Shown piece after piece: positions 25,283 through 34,075 of a stretch of 54,905 bases of DNA. The position numbers were made by a program, and so were the translations under genes. The number at the start of each line of letters is the position of its first letter. Positions within the stretch are counted from its first letter, which is position 1. Source of the DNA: Pseudomonadota bacterium (lineage in GTDB: Bacteria > Pseudomonadota > Gammaproteobacteria > Xanthomonadales > Xanthomonadaceae); the NCBI GenBank assembly GCA_018242465.1, contig JAFEBY010000124.1, positions 1-54,905 on the forward strand, read 5' to 3'. The notes under the pieces were generated by a model. The model was not told where the DNA came from. It was given only the letters and a program-made list of their open reading frames with translations, and did not search any database.

Positions 25283-25309
25283 AAAAACCAGGGCGCCGAA
25301 GCGCCCTGG
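25283..25309 (-). terminator. Rho-independent terminator of the adhesin gene
   Basis: The minus strand reads a 9-bp stem (CCAGGGCGC/GCGCCCTGG) closed by a TTCG tetraloop and followed by TTTTT. It lies 55 nt past the adhesin stop and only 6 nt before the -35 of P1, so it insulates the two units. Confidence 0.9.
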
Positions 25310-25364
25310 CGATCTGCTCATGACCGGCCTGGTCGAAGGAGGGGAGCTTTCGCGAGGCCGTCAA

Positions 25365-27440
25365 TCACAGATCCAGACCGAAACCCGCGCCGGCGGTGCC
25401 CTTGCCGCCACTGAAGGCCGCACCGAAGCTGATCGAGCCGCGCCCCACCTTCACGCCGTAACCGACGGAAATCGCCTTCTGGCCGCTGCTCACCCCGAAG
25501 CCCACCGCGACGCGTCCGTTCTTCGATCCGCCATTCACGGCATTGGCGCTCATCTGCGTCATCGCCGTGGCCATCGACGACATCTTGTTGATCTGGCGAT
25601 CGGTCTGGTAGAAACGATCGTTCATTTCGCCGCGCAACTGGTCGAAACCCTGCGACAAGCCGTTGAGCTTCGAATCGGTATAGGCATTCGCAGCCGTCAG
25701 CGTCGAAGCCGATCGGGTATCCGCATATGACTTCGATGCGGTGAGCGTCGCCGCATCGCCGGCATCGGCGTGCGCATTTGCGGAGGCGAGCATCGAAGCC
25801 GACTTGGCATCGGCATACGACTTCGACGCCGTCAACGTGGCGGCATCCCCCGCATCGGCATGCGCATTGGCCGCCGTCAGCGTGGAAGCATCACCCGACT
25901 GCATCTGGCGCAGGTTGACGGCATCGGCGGGATTCACCGCATCGGCCACGTTGGTCACTGTGGTGCCGGCTGTGCCTTGCAGCGTCACCTTGGCCTTGCC
26001 GGCATCGTCATAGTTCACCGACATCGCCGACGAACCAGTGATGGAGGAGAGCTTGCCATCCACCGCTGCAAACGCGGAGGCCACATCGTTGTAATTCGCC
26101 CCCTGGATGGTGAAGACGGGTGCGGTGAACACGCCGCCGGTGAAACTGGAACCGCCGCCCATCCAGGTGGCCAGCGTGCGCAACTGCTGCACGTTCACCA
26201 CATCGTTGTCGTTGATGCCGTTGGCGACGTGGACCAGGCGGGCGTTGAGGTCGCTGGCATAGGCCGAGCCACCGACATCGATATCCCCCGTTGCATGCCC
26301 GAAAGACACCACGCCGGATGCATTTGCCACCGCCTGGACGCCGATGGCAGTGCTGTTGTCGGCGGAAGCGTGGCTACCGGCCCCGAATGCACTGCTGTTC
26401 TGGCCGCTGGCGAGGTTGAAGTCGCCAAACGCACTGCTGCCGTCGCCGCTGGCGGTGTTGCTCACGCCCACCGCGGAACTGCTGTCAGCGCTGGCGGTAT
26501 TCCCGCTGCCGAGCGCGCTGCTGTTGGTGCCGCTGGCCATGTTGCTATAGCCCAATGCAGTACCGAACCGGTTGCTGGCAGTGCTGTACACGCCCACCGC
26601 CGTTGCATCAGTGCCCGTTGCCCCATCATTGTTGTAGTTGCCAGCGGCGCTATTCGTGGAGTTCACGCTGAAAAAATGCATCGGCGTGCCGCCACCACTC
26701 ACTCCGGCAATCGCCGCGTTCAACTGGCCGAGGTTCACTGCATCGGTCAATTCCGTGCCGGCAGCAAGATGGATGATCTGGTGCTCCCCGCCGGTCTTGC
26801 CAACGGCGACCGCATAGTCGCGATCAGCGATGGCCTGGTAGCCAATGGCGGTGCTACCGATGTTCAGTGCCTGACTCTGATAGCCAAAGGCGCTGCTCCG
26901 ATAGCTACTGGCATCGTTGCGGTACCCGAAGGCGCTGCTGCCTTCAGCTATGGCGCTGTTGCCGCGCCCGATCGCACTGCTGTTCATGCCACTGGCGATG
27001 TTCTGGTACCCGAAGGCACTGCTGTAGTCGGCAAGGGCCTGATTCGAGAAACCGAACGCGCTGCCATAGGCGCCACGCGCCTGGTTGCCGTAGCCGAAGG
27101 CATTGCTGTTTAAGCCGGCAGCGATGTTGTACTGCCCGAACGCGTTGGCATAAGAATTGAGGGCATCGTTGTGATAGCCGAAGGCGCTGCTGTAGTCGGC
27201 GCCGGCCATGTTCAGCTGCCCGAAGGCGCTGGCGGTGGGCTTGCAGGTCGAGTTCTGCGCATTGGTATCGGTGTTCTCGCTGCCCTGGTCGGTCGATGGC
27301 GCGCCCGGAACCAGACTGCCATTGGCATCCAGGCAACCGCGGTCGGCGGCGAACGCCGGCGTCGACAGCGCGCCGAGCAGGGCCACGCTCAGGATGGACA
27401 GGGTCAGGCGGTTGCGGCGGTGGTTGTGATTCGGTTTCAT
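25365..27440 (-). CDS. Trimeric autotransporter adhesin (YadA-like)
   Basis: The 691-residue protein has a signal peptide (ending STPAFA), then YadA-type head repeats with the SAFGY/SAIG pattern in two blocks (about 45-215 and 260-390), interrupted by a neck (DAVNLGQLNAAIAG) and followed by another (YASDLNARLVHVANGINDNDVVNVQQL). A coiled-coil stalk of 15-residue repeats leads to a C-terminal anchor ending AGFGLDL. Trimeric autotransporters sit in the outer membrane and mediate adhesion or autoagglutination. The ATG has AGGGG 6 nt upstream. The gene is divergent from sigma factor 2 and preceded by promoter element P2. Confidence 0.93.
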   Translation of the reverse strand: MKPNHNHRRNRLTLSILSVALLGALSTPAFAADRGCLDANGSLVPGAPSTDQGSENTDTNAQNSTCKPTASAFGQLNMAGADYSSAFGYHNDALNSYANAFGQYNIAAGLNSNAFGYGNQARGAYGSAFGFSNQALADYSSAFGYQNIASGMNSSAIGRGNSAIAEGSSAFGYRNDASSYRSSAFGYQSQALNIGSTAIGYQAIADRDYAVAVGKTGGEHQIIHLAAGTELTDAVNLGQLNAAIAGVSGGGTPMHFFSVNSTNSAAGNYNNDGATGTDATAVGVYSTASNRFGTALGYSNMASGTNSSALGSGNTASADSSSAVGVSNTASGDGSSAFGDFNLASGQNSSAFGAGSHASADNSTAIGVQAVANASGVVSFGHATGDIDVGGSAYASDLNARLVHVANGINDNDVVNVQQLRTLATWMGGGSSFTGGVFTAPVFTIQGANYNDVASAFAAVDGKLSSITGSSAMSVNYDDAGKAKVTLQGTAGTTVTNVADAVNPADAVNLRQMQSGDASTLTAANAHADAGDAATLTASKSYADAKSASMLASANAHADAGDAATLTASKSYADTRSASTLTAANAYTDSKLNGLSQGFDQLRGEMNDRFYQTDRQINKMSSMATAMTQMSANAVNGGSKNGRVAVGFGVSSGQKAISVGYGVKVGRGSISFGAAFSGGKGTAGAGFGLDL
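25680..25885 (-). repeat. 90-bp tandem repeat coding the adhesin stalk
   Basis: A 90-bp unit (30 residues, two 15-residue halves such as LTASKSYADAKSASM and LASANAHADAGDAAT) occurs about twice, with partial copies at each end. Fifteen-residue periodicity is typical of right-handed YadA coiled-coil stalks. Boundaries are approximate. Confidence 0.75.
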
Positions 27441-27485
27441 GGTGTTCCCCTCGAAATGACCTCGGCGGAAATGCCGGTCATGGAT

Positions 27486-27518
27486 GGGTATGCGAAACTC
27501 GAAGCCCAAACCGGTCAC
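27486..27518 (-). promoter_or_regulatory. ECF-type promoter P2 of the adhesin gene
   Basis: On the minus strand GTGACCG, 17 nt, then CGCATACCC, ending 46 nt before the adhesin ATG: the same arrangement as P1. It lies immediately upstream of the divergent sigma-factor gene, whose ATG-based longer reading frame would run through it. Confidence 0.75.
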
Positions 27519-27534
27519 GCCGAGGGGAGTCGTC

Positions 27535-28092
27535 GTGCAATCCGCACATTCCGCAGAAGTCACCGTCCTGCTCGCCCGCGCCCGTGCAGGCGACGCCGTT
27601 GCGCTCGGCGATGCCTATGCCGCCGTCTATGGCGAACTCAAGCGCGCCGCACGCCTGCAGCTGCGGCGCATGCGCGACCCCATCGAAACCACCGCGCTGG
27701 TCCACGAGGCCTATCTCAAACTGGGGGGATCGAGCTTCTCCGCCGCCGACCGCAATCACTTGCTGGCGCTGTCCGCGCGCGCGATGCGCCAAGTGCTGGT
27801 GGACGATGCTCGCGCCCGCAAGGCCGACAAGCGCGGTGGCGGCCAGGAATTGTTGTCACTCACGGTGGCGGCAAATTCCGGGGTACTTGCCGCGATCGAA
27901 GTGTTGAAGCTCGACGACCTGCTGGAAACATTGCACGCGCTGGACGAGCGCGCCGCACAGATCGTCGAACTGCGCTATTTCGGCGGCTATACCGAACCCG
28001 AGATCGCTAACCTGCTCGGCATCAGCGAAAGCACCCTCCGTCGCGACTGGCGCCGCGCCCGCGCGTTCCTGCTAAAAGAGATGACCACATGA
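27535..28092 (+). CDS. ECF-like sigma factor (Sigma70_ECF/TIGR02999 type), module 2
   Basis: The 185-residue sigma factor is paralogous to that of module 1. Region 2 is VYGELKRAARLQLRR and region 4 has GGYTEPEIANLLGISESTLRRDWRRA. In place of the acidic DAED it has ETTALVHE with Thr52 and Thr53, matching the kinase-activated type. I chose the GTG start because GAGGGGA lies 6 nt upstream and homology begins just after it; an in-frame ATG 17 codons earlier falls inside promoter P2. The kinase gene overlaps its stop (ATGA). It probably drives P2 and P1, but this is untested. Confidence 0.9.
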   Translation: MQSAHSAEVTVLLARARAGDAVALGDAYAAVYGELKRAARLQLRRMRDPIETTALVHEAYLKLGGSSFSAADRNHLLALSARAMRQVLVDDARARKADKRGGGQELLSLTVAANSGVLAAIEVLKLDDLLETLHALDERAAQIVELRYFGGYTEPEIANLLGISESTLRRDWRRARAFLLKEMTT

Positions 28093-30533
28093 CCGATTCA
28101 CCTGCACAACACCACCGTCGCGTGCTGGAAGTCTTCGATGCCGTGGTCGATCTTGCCGACGATGCCCGGGAGCAATGTCTTCGCGAGCTGTGCAGGGATG
28201 ATGCCCCGCTCCTCGCGGAAGTCCGCGCCATGCTGGCCGCGGACGGCAGTGCCAGCGAACCGTTCGTCGGCGATGCAGCGGCCTGGGGCCAGGCGCTGAA
28301 CGCCGAACGCGACAGCGCCCTCGACAATGCCATGCCGGGCCGCCAGCTCGGGGCCTGGCGCATTGTCGGCGTGATCGGCTACGGCGGCATGGGCACGGTT
28401 TATGCCGTGGAGCGCGACGACGGCGCCTACGCGCAACGCGCGGCGCTCAAGCTGATCCGCGCCAGCGCCGACACGCCCATCGCGCGCGACCGCTTCCTGC
28501 GTGAACGCCAGATCCTCGCGCAACTGCAACACCCCAACATCGCCACCCTGCTGGACGGCGGCATCAACGCGGAAGGCGAACCGTGGTTCGTGATGGAACG
28601 CGTCGATGGCATGCCCATCGACCAGTGGTGCGATGCCCGCGCGCTGGGATTGCGTGATCGCATCACGTTGTTCCTGCAAGTGCTGGATGCCGTGCGTTAC
28701 GCCCATCGCAATCTGGTAGTGCACCGCGACCTCAAACCATCCAATTTGTTGGTGGATGGCGAAGGCCGGATGAAACTCCTCGATTTCGGCATCGCCAAGC
28801 AGCTGGAGGGAACAGACGTCACCATCGCGCTGGACCGTGCACTGACCTTCGAATATGCATCTCCGGAACAGTTGCACGACGCACCGACCACCACCGCCAC
28901 CGACATCTGGCAGCTCGGCATCGTGCTGCATCGCCTGCTGTCGGCATCACATCCCTTCGGCCTCAGTCGCAACACGCCGGTGGCACGCCAGCTGCAGCAA
29001 CTGGAGAACGAACCCGAGCCGCTGACGCGCTCCGCCGCCCACGCCAGCGCAGAGCAGGCGGCGCAACGCGGTGGTATGACGCCGGCGTCGCTGTCGCGCG
29101 TATTGCGTGGCGGGCTTTCCGACATCGTCCACGGCTGCCTGCAACGCGATCCGGAAGCGCGCTATGCCTCCGCCGATGCGCTCGCCAATGATTTGCACGC
29201 CTGGCTGGATGCGCGCCCAATTGCGGCGGTGCAGCCATCGCGCAGGGAACGGATGCGTTTGTGGCTGCGGCGCAATCGCGGGTTGGCGGCATCGATTGTC
29301 GCGATCGCGCTGACATTGCTGGCCGGAGCCGGCGTAGCCTTGTGGCAGGCACATAAGGCGCGCGCGCAGGCACGCATTGCGGAGCAGCAACGTATCCAGG
29401 CACAGGCGCAGACGAAAAAAGCCAGTCAGGCCCTGAGCATTCTGCAAGACGCGATGTTCGCTGTGGCACCGCAGGGCCAGTTGAGCGCGCAATTCAGCTT
29501 GAATGATCTGCTCGTTCGGTCACGCAAATCGCTGGACGAAAACCACACGCTCGATCCGGACGTGCGCAAGGCGATGCAGCGCACGCTGGCCAATCTGTAT
29601 GGCGAGGGCCAGGATTGGGCGCATGCTGAAGCCTTGTATCGCGCGGGCCTGGATCACGTTGCGCCACCCTACGATCACGACAGCGCGGTGGAATTGGCAG
29701 CACATTTCGGAAATTACGCGCAAGTATTGGGCGTGATGGGCAAGCCCGGCGAGGCCATCGCCGCCGCAGAACATGCGACGGCCCTGCGCAAGCGGTATTT
29801 GCCGGATGACGTGTTCGAGCAGGCGGTATCGCTGCGCAATCTTGCCGATGCCTACATGGGCAACGGCGATTACGCCAATGCGCAAAAAAACTACGAACAG
29901 GCCATCGCGCAGTTCCGCAAGGTCGGCATACCCACATCGGACCAGGTGAAAGCGATCGACGCGCTGGTGGCCTTCATCGGCCTGGGCCGATGCCTGAACG
30001 CGCAGGAAAACTATCAGCGTGCGTTGCAAGCTGTCGAAGATGCCCTCGCATTCGCCGACAAGCATGGAATCCCCGTGGAATGGGATGGCCGAGCCGTATT
30101 GCTGAGCGTGAAAGGAACGGCACAGAGAAACTTGGGTGACGCATCCGGCGCGCTGGCCAGTTTCCGGCAAGGCGTGGACATCCTCGGCCGGATCCTTGGC
30201 GCCGACAATCCCGCACTCGCCAATGGTTACATCGGCATCGGCGGTTCACTGAACGACCTCGGTCGCGCGCACGAAGCGATGGACGCTTACGCCTACGCGG
30301 AAAAAATCATCAGCGGAAAGAAGGTACAGCCCGGCACCGATGCAAAAATCTACGCCGGTGAAGCCATAGCCTGGGGCAAGCTCGGCGACATGGGGAAGCG
30401 CGCCGAGTATTACCGTCGCGCACTGGCCGCACTCGGCAAGGCCGATAGCACACCATTGCTGGCACTCAAGCGCAAGATCGCAGCCGAGGCGGCAGTGGTT
30501 CCCGCCAGCGGCAATTCATCCCCACCGCATTAA
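28089..30533 (+). CDS. Transmembrane Ser/Thr protein kinase with TPR sensor, module 2
   Basis: The 814-residue protein has a Hanks kinase domain (about 90-375) with GYGGMGTVY P-loop, Lys121, HRDLKPSN (212-219) and DFG (232-234), a membrane helix (about 398-419), a short coiled coil (ARAQARIAEQQRIQAQAQTKK) and TPR-like repeats to the C-terminus (for example ANAQKNYEQAIAQFRKVG, NYQRALQAVEDALAFADKHG). It should be catalytically active and is paired with sigma factor 2 by a 4-nt overlap. The TPR region is on the far side of the membrane and may sense a peptide or envelope protein. A patatin gene follows after 30 nt. Confidence 0.93.
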   Translation: MTDSPAQHHRRVLEVFDAVVDLADDAREQCLRELCRDDAPLLAEVRAMLAADGSASEPFVGDAAAWGQALNAERDSALDNAMPGRQLGAWRIVGVIGYGGMGTVYAVERDDGAYAQRAALKLIRASADTPIARDRFLRERQILAQLQHPNIATLLDGGINAEGEPWFVMERVDGMPIDQWCDARALGLRDRITLFLQVLDAVRYAHRNLVVHRDLKPSNLLVDGEGRMKLLDFGIAKQLEGTDVTIALDRALTFEYASPEQLHDAPTTTATDIWQLGIVLHRLLSASHPFGLSRNTPVARQLQQLENEPEPLTRSAAHASAEQAAQRGGMTPASLSRVLRGGLSDIVHGCLQRDPEARYASADALANDLHAWLDARPIAAVQPSRRERMRLWLRRNRGLAASIVAIALTLLAGAGVALWQAHKARAQARIAEQQRIQAQAQTKKASQALSILQDAMFAVAPQGQLSAQFSLNDLLVRSRKSLDENHTLDPDVRKAMQRTLANLYGEGQDWAHAEALYRAGLDHVAPPYDHDSAVELAAHFGNYAQVLGVMGKPGEAIAAAEHATALRKRYLPDDVFEQAVSLRNLADAYMGNGDYANAQKNYEQAIAQFRKVGIPTSDQVKAIDALVAFIGLGRCLNAQENYQRALQAVEDALAFADKHGIPVEWDGRAVLLSVKGTAQRNLGDASGALASFRQGVDILGRILGADNPALANGYIGIGGSLNDLGRAHEAMDAYAYAEKIISGKKVQPGTDAKIYAGEAIAWGKLGDMGKRAEYYRRALAALGKADSTPLLALKRKIAAEAAVVPASGNSSPPH

Positions 30534-30563
30534 ACTCGGCTCCCCCTCCGACCTCCGCTACCG

Positions 30564-31565
30564 ATGCGCGCTCCTTTCGCAACCGCCCTGTTCGCCACCC
30601 TGTTGACCGCCTGCGCCAGCACCCCGAAGACCGACGTCCGCGCGCACGCACCGGCTGTCACTGTTGCCCCGGTGAAAGTGGGCATCGCGCTGGGCGGCGG
30701 CGCGGCCAAGGGCTTTGCCCACATCGGCGTGATCAAGATGCTGGAGGCCAACGGCATCACCCCGGTGGTGGTTTCCGGCACCAGCGCCGGCAGCGTGGTC
30801 GGTGCGCTCTACGCCAGCGGCATGGATGCGTATGCGATGCAGGAAAAAGCCTTCGCGCTGGACGAATCACGCATCCGCGACGTCAGCCTGTTCTCCGGCG
30901 GCGTGGTCAAAGGGCAGAAATTGCAGGACTACGTCAACGAACTGGTGGGCGGACGCAGTATCGAGAAATTGCGCAAGCCATTCGCTGCCGTGGCGACGAA
31001 TCTCGCGACTGGCGAACGCACCGTGTTCGTGCGCGGCAACACCGGGCAGGCGGTGCGCGCCTCCAGTTCAATCCCCGGCGTGTTCGAAGCCGCGACCATC
31101 GGCAAGGCGCATTACATCGATGGCGGCGTGGTCAGCCCGGTGCCGGTGGACGCCGCGCGCGAACTGGGTGCCGACTTCGTGATCGCAGTCGACATCAGCA
31201 GCAAGGCCGACGGCATCGCATCAACCACCAGCATGCTCGGCAACCTCAACCAGAGCATCAAGATCATGGGGCAGAAACTTGGGGCGCAGGAACTTGCACG
31301 CGCCGACGTCGTGATCCGCCCGAAAGTGAACGACATTGGCGCTGCCGATTTCGAGCAGAAGAACCGTGCCATCCTGGAAGGCGAGCGCGCCGCGCAAGCC
31401 GCGCTGCCACTGATCAGAGCGAAGCTGGCGGCAATGCAAAACACACGCCAGGCGAAGGCGCAACAAGCGGCGGATACGCGCGCCGAAGAAGCGCGCAAGG
31501 CGCGTTGCGCCCAGCAGGGCTGGATGGACAAACTGCGGCGCGATCCGGAATGTCGCGCAGATTGA
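30564..31565 (+). CDS. Patatin-like phospholipase lipoprotein
   Basis: The 333-residue product has a lipoprotein signal (LLTAC, Cys17) and a patatin domain (about 37-220) with oxyanion motif GGGAAKG (44-50), nucleophile Ser74 in GTSAGS and catalytic Asp186 in IDGG, forming the Ser-Asp dyad of RssA/NTE-type lipases. It should hydrolyse phospholipid or acyl esters, probably at the periplasmic side. The C-terminal 50 residues are charged and helical. No ribosome site is evident before the ATG, which lies 30 nt after kinase 2; it may be read from the kinase transcript or its own promoter. It converges on mnmG. Confidence 0.92.
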   Translation: MRAPFATALFATLLTACASTPKTDVRAHAPAVTVAPVKVGIALGGGAAKGFAHIGVIKMLEANGITPVVVSGTSAGSVVGALYASGMDAYAMQEKAFALDESRIRDVSLFSGGVVKGQKLQDYVNELVGGRSIEKLRKPFAAVATNLATGERTVFVRGNTGQAVRASSSIPGVFEAATIGKAHYIDGGVVSPVPVDAARELGADFVIAVDISSKADGIASTTSMLGNLNQSIKIMGQKLGAQELARADVVIRPKVNDIGAADFEQKNRAILEGERAAQAALPLIRAKLAAMQNTRQAKAQQAADTRAEEARKARCAQQGWMDKLRRDPECRAD

Positions 31566-31578
31566 CTGCGTTCGCGAA

Positions 31579-33468
31579 TTACGCTGCGCGTTCCCGCCTT
31601 GCCCGCGTCAGATGCACCAGCAACAGTGAAATCGCCGCCGGGGTGATGCCGGGAATGCGCGTCGCCTGGCCGATGCTCTGCGGCTGCACGCGCGTGAGTT
31701 TCTGCAGCACCTCGGCCGAGAGCCCACGCACTGTGCCGTAATCGAACCCGTGCGGGATGGCGGTGTCTTCGTTGCGGCGCGCGCGTGCGATTTCCTCGCG
31801 CTGGCGATCCAGATAACCGGAATACTTGACCTCGATCTCCACCTGCTCGGCAACCTTGGCATCCGTGACGGCGGGGCCGAGTTCCGGCACCTGCATCAAC
31901 TTCGCATAATCGAGTTCGGGACGGCGCAGCAGGTCGATCGCGCTGGTCTCGCGCGAGACCTCGATCCCGATGTGGCGCCTGATCGCCTCGCCCAAGGCAT
32001 TGTTCGGTGCTGCCCAGATCGTCTTGAGGCGTGCAGTTTCGGATTCGACCGCTTCGCGCTTGGTGTTGAAGGTGCTCCAGCGCGCGTCATCGACCAGACC
32101 CATTTCACGCCCGACCGGCGTCAGCCGCACATCGGAGTTGTCCTCGCGTAGTTGCAAGCGATATTCCGCGCGCGAGGTGAACATGCGATACGGCTCGCTG
32201 GTGCCCTGCGTGATCAGGTCATCGACCAACACGCCGAGATAGGCTTCATCGCGCCGTGGCGACCACGCATCTCGCTGTTGCACAAAACGCGCGGCATTGA
32301 CGCCCGCGAGCAATCCCTGCGCCGCTGCTTCCTCGTATCCGGTGGTGCCGTTGATCTGCCCGGCGAAGAACAGACCCGCGACCGCCTTGGTTTCCAGTGA
32401 CGCCTTCAATCCGCGCGGATCAAAGAAGTCGTATTCGATGGCATAGCCGGGGCGGGTGATGTGCGCATGCTCGAAACCGGTGATGCTGCGCACGAGGTCG
32501 AGCTGCACATCGAACGGCAATGAGGTGCTGATGCCGTTGGGATAGATCTCGGCCACCCCAAGCCCTTCGGGTTCGACGAAGATCTGGTGGCTGGCCTTCT
32601 CGGCGAAGCGCACGACCTTGTCCTCGATCGAGGGACAGTAACGCGGGCCGATGCCTTCGATCTGGCCGGAGTACAGCGGTGAACGATGCAGCGCGTTGCG
32701 GATGATCTCGTGCGTGCGTTCTGTGGTGTGGGTGATCCAGCAACTCACCTGCGCCGGATGATCGGCATCACTCCCCATGAACGAAAAGACCGGACGCGGC
32801 GTATCGCCGGGCTGTTCGTCCATCTTCGAATACTCGAGCGTGCGGCCGTCGATGCGCGGCGGCGTGCCGGTCTTGAGACGATCGACGACGAACGCACCTT
32901 CGCGCAGGCGCTGCGCCAAGGCGCTGGCCGGCGGATCGCCCATGCGCCCGGCAGCGTACTGGGTTTCACCGATGTGGATCTTGCCGGCAAGGAAAGTTCC
33001 CGCCGTCAGCACCACTGCGGGCGCGTTGAAACGAATGCCGGTGTTGGTCACTGCACCACGCACCATTCCATTGTCGATGGCAACGTCGTCGACCGCGGCC
33101 TGGAATACGGTGAGGTTCGACTGCGCCTCCACCGCATGGCGAATGAACTGGCGATAGAGGGAACGGTCGGCTTGGCAGCGTGTCGCGCGTACCGCCGGCC
33201 CCTTCGATGCATTGAGTGTGCGCCACTGGATGCCGGCGGCATCGGCGGCACGCGCCATCACGCCGCCGAGCGCATCGATCTCCCTGACCAGATGACCCTT
33301 GCCGATCCCGCCGATCGCCGGATTGCAGCTCATCGCACCCACCGTTTCGATGTTGTGGGTGAGCAGCAACGTGCGCGCACCCGCGCGCGCGGACGCAAGG
33401 GCCGCTTCGGTACCGGAATGTCCGCCGCCGATCACGATCACGTCGAAGTTGTGGAAGTCGCTGTTCAT
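31579..33468 (-). CDS. mnmG: tRNA uridine-5-carboxymethylaminomethyl(34) synthesis enzyme MnmG
   Basis: The 629-residue FAD enzyme, with MnmE, forms the carboxymethylaminomethyl group on wobble uridine 34 of several tRNAs. It has the N-terminal dinucleotide-binding [19 protein letters not shown] (13-31), the family block [52 protein letters not shown] and the C-terminal helical domain ending [17 protein letters not shown]. Length is normal. It is transcribed alone, with a long noncoding region upstream. Confidence 0.98.
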   Translation of the reverse strand: MNSDFHNFDVIVIGGGHSGTEAALASARAGARTLLLTHNIETVGAMSCNPAIGGIGKGHLVREIDALGGVMARAADAAGIQWRTLNASKGPAVRATRCQADRSLYRQFIRHAVEAQSNLTVFQAAVDDVAIDNGMVRGAVTNTGIRFNAPAVVLTAGTFLAGKIHIGETQYAAGRMGDPPASALAQRLREGAFVVDRLKTGTPPRIDGRTLEYSKMDEQPGDTPRPVFSFMGSDADHPAQVSCWITHTTERTHEIIRNALHRSPLYSGQIEGIGPRYCPSIEDKVVRFAEKASHQIFVEPEGLGVAEIYPNGISTSLPFDVQLDLVRSITGFEHAHITRPGYAIEYDFFDPRGLKASLETKAVAGLFFAGQINGTTGYEEAAAQGLLAGVNAARFVQQRDAWSPRRDEAYLGVLVDDLITQGTSEPYRMFTSRAEYRLQLREDNSDVRLTPVGREMGLVDDARWSTFNTKREAVESETARLKTIWAAPNNALGEAIRRHIGIEVSRETSAIDLLRRPELDYAKLMQVPELGPAVTDAKVAEQVEIEVKYSGYLDRQREEIARARRNEDTAIPHGFDYGTVRGLSAEVLQKLTRVQPQSIGQATRIPGITPAAISLLLVHLTRARRERAA

Positions 33469-34075
33469 CTCGTTTCAGTGCACGCGTTTCTCATCGCGGG
33501 TGAATTGTGCGCCGATCCACAAATCACTGCAGGGAGACGACGTATGGTGCCGAATGCTGTTGTGCATCCGACGCAACGTGTCACTTCCGTCGCCATGCGG
33601 CCAGCTGTTCGCCCGCTGCAATTGCGAATCGCGAATTCGGCGTATGCCTGCCGTCGAATCTCGACATACGGATTCTCGCGCCAGCGCCTGCAAACTTGTC
33701 CGCCGTCACGCTACGGGCAATGCAGGCGATGGCAAAGTATGAACTCTCTCGCAAAACCGGAAGACCGGACATCGACATGTCCGCTGCTGGCACGCAGTCT
33801 GCTTGAAGACGGATGCACCCAGGTCGGCAACGCGCCATGCGCGGATTGGATTGGAACAGGGTCGATCGGTACGACCGGGGAAGCAAGAGGGGCTGGATGT
33901 CGGGGGACATCCAGCCCCTCACCTTTTCCAGATACTGGATAAAGGTGCCGGCACCCGGCCGAACCCGGAACAGGGGGGATCCGGAGCGGTTAGGCCGAAT
34001 GCCGGCATGGCCGATGACAACGTTGCCAGAGATTGCATGGAAGCCCCAATCAGCGCAAGCCCCATCCATGGGTCT
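33469..34075. other. Long noncoding region between mnmG and a lipoprotein gene
   Basis: No convincing gene is present in this 607-nt stretch: open frames are short and have neither ribosome sites nor recognisable products. It should contain the mnmG promoter. Near 33859-33877 is a short GGTCG/CGACC dyad, followed by a very strong inverted repeat (separate entry). A plus-strand small RNA ending at that repeat is possible but unsupported by anything else. Confidence 0.5.
33887..33924. terminator. Strong 15-bp hairpin, probable terminator
   Basis: GAGGGGCTGGATGTC and its exact complement flank a GGGG loop (33887-33920). ACCTTTT follows on the plus strand and TTGCTTCC on the minus strand. It could end the minus-strand lipoprotein transcript from 34.4 kb, or a plus-strand RNA with no visible gene. 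Confidence 0.65.

Noticed and set aside
25770-27113. 447-codon plus-strand frame across the adhesin gene
   Set aside because: The repetitive Gly/Ala/His product simply mirrors the adhesin repeats on the other strand.
25680-27250. Regularly spaced repeats that could suggest a CRISPR array
   Set aside because: The repeats are in frame, translate to YadA head and stalk motifs, and have no unique spacers of constant length.
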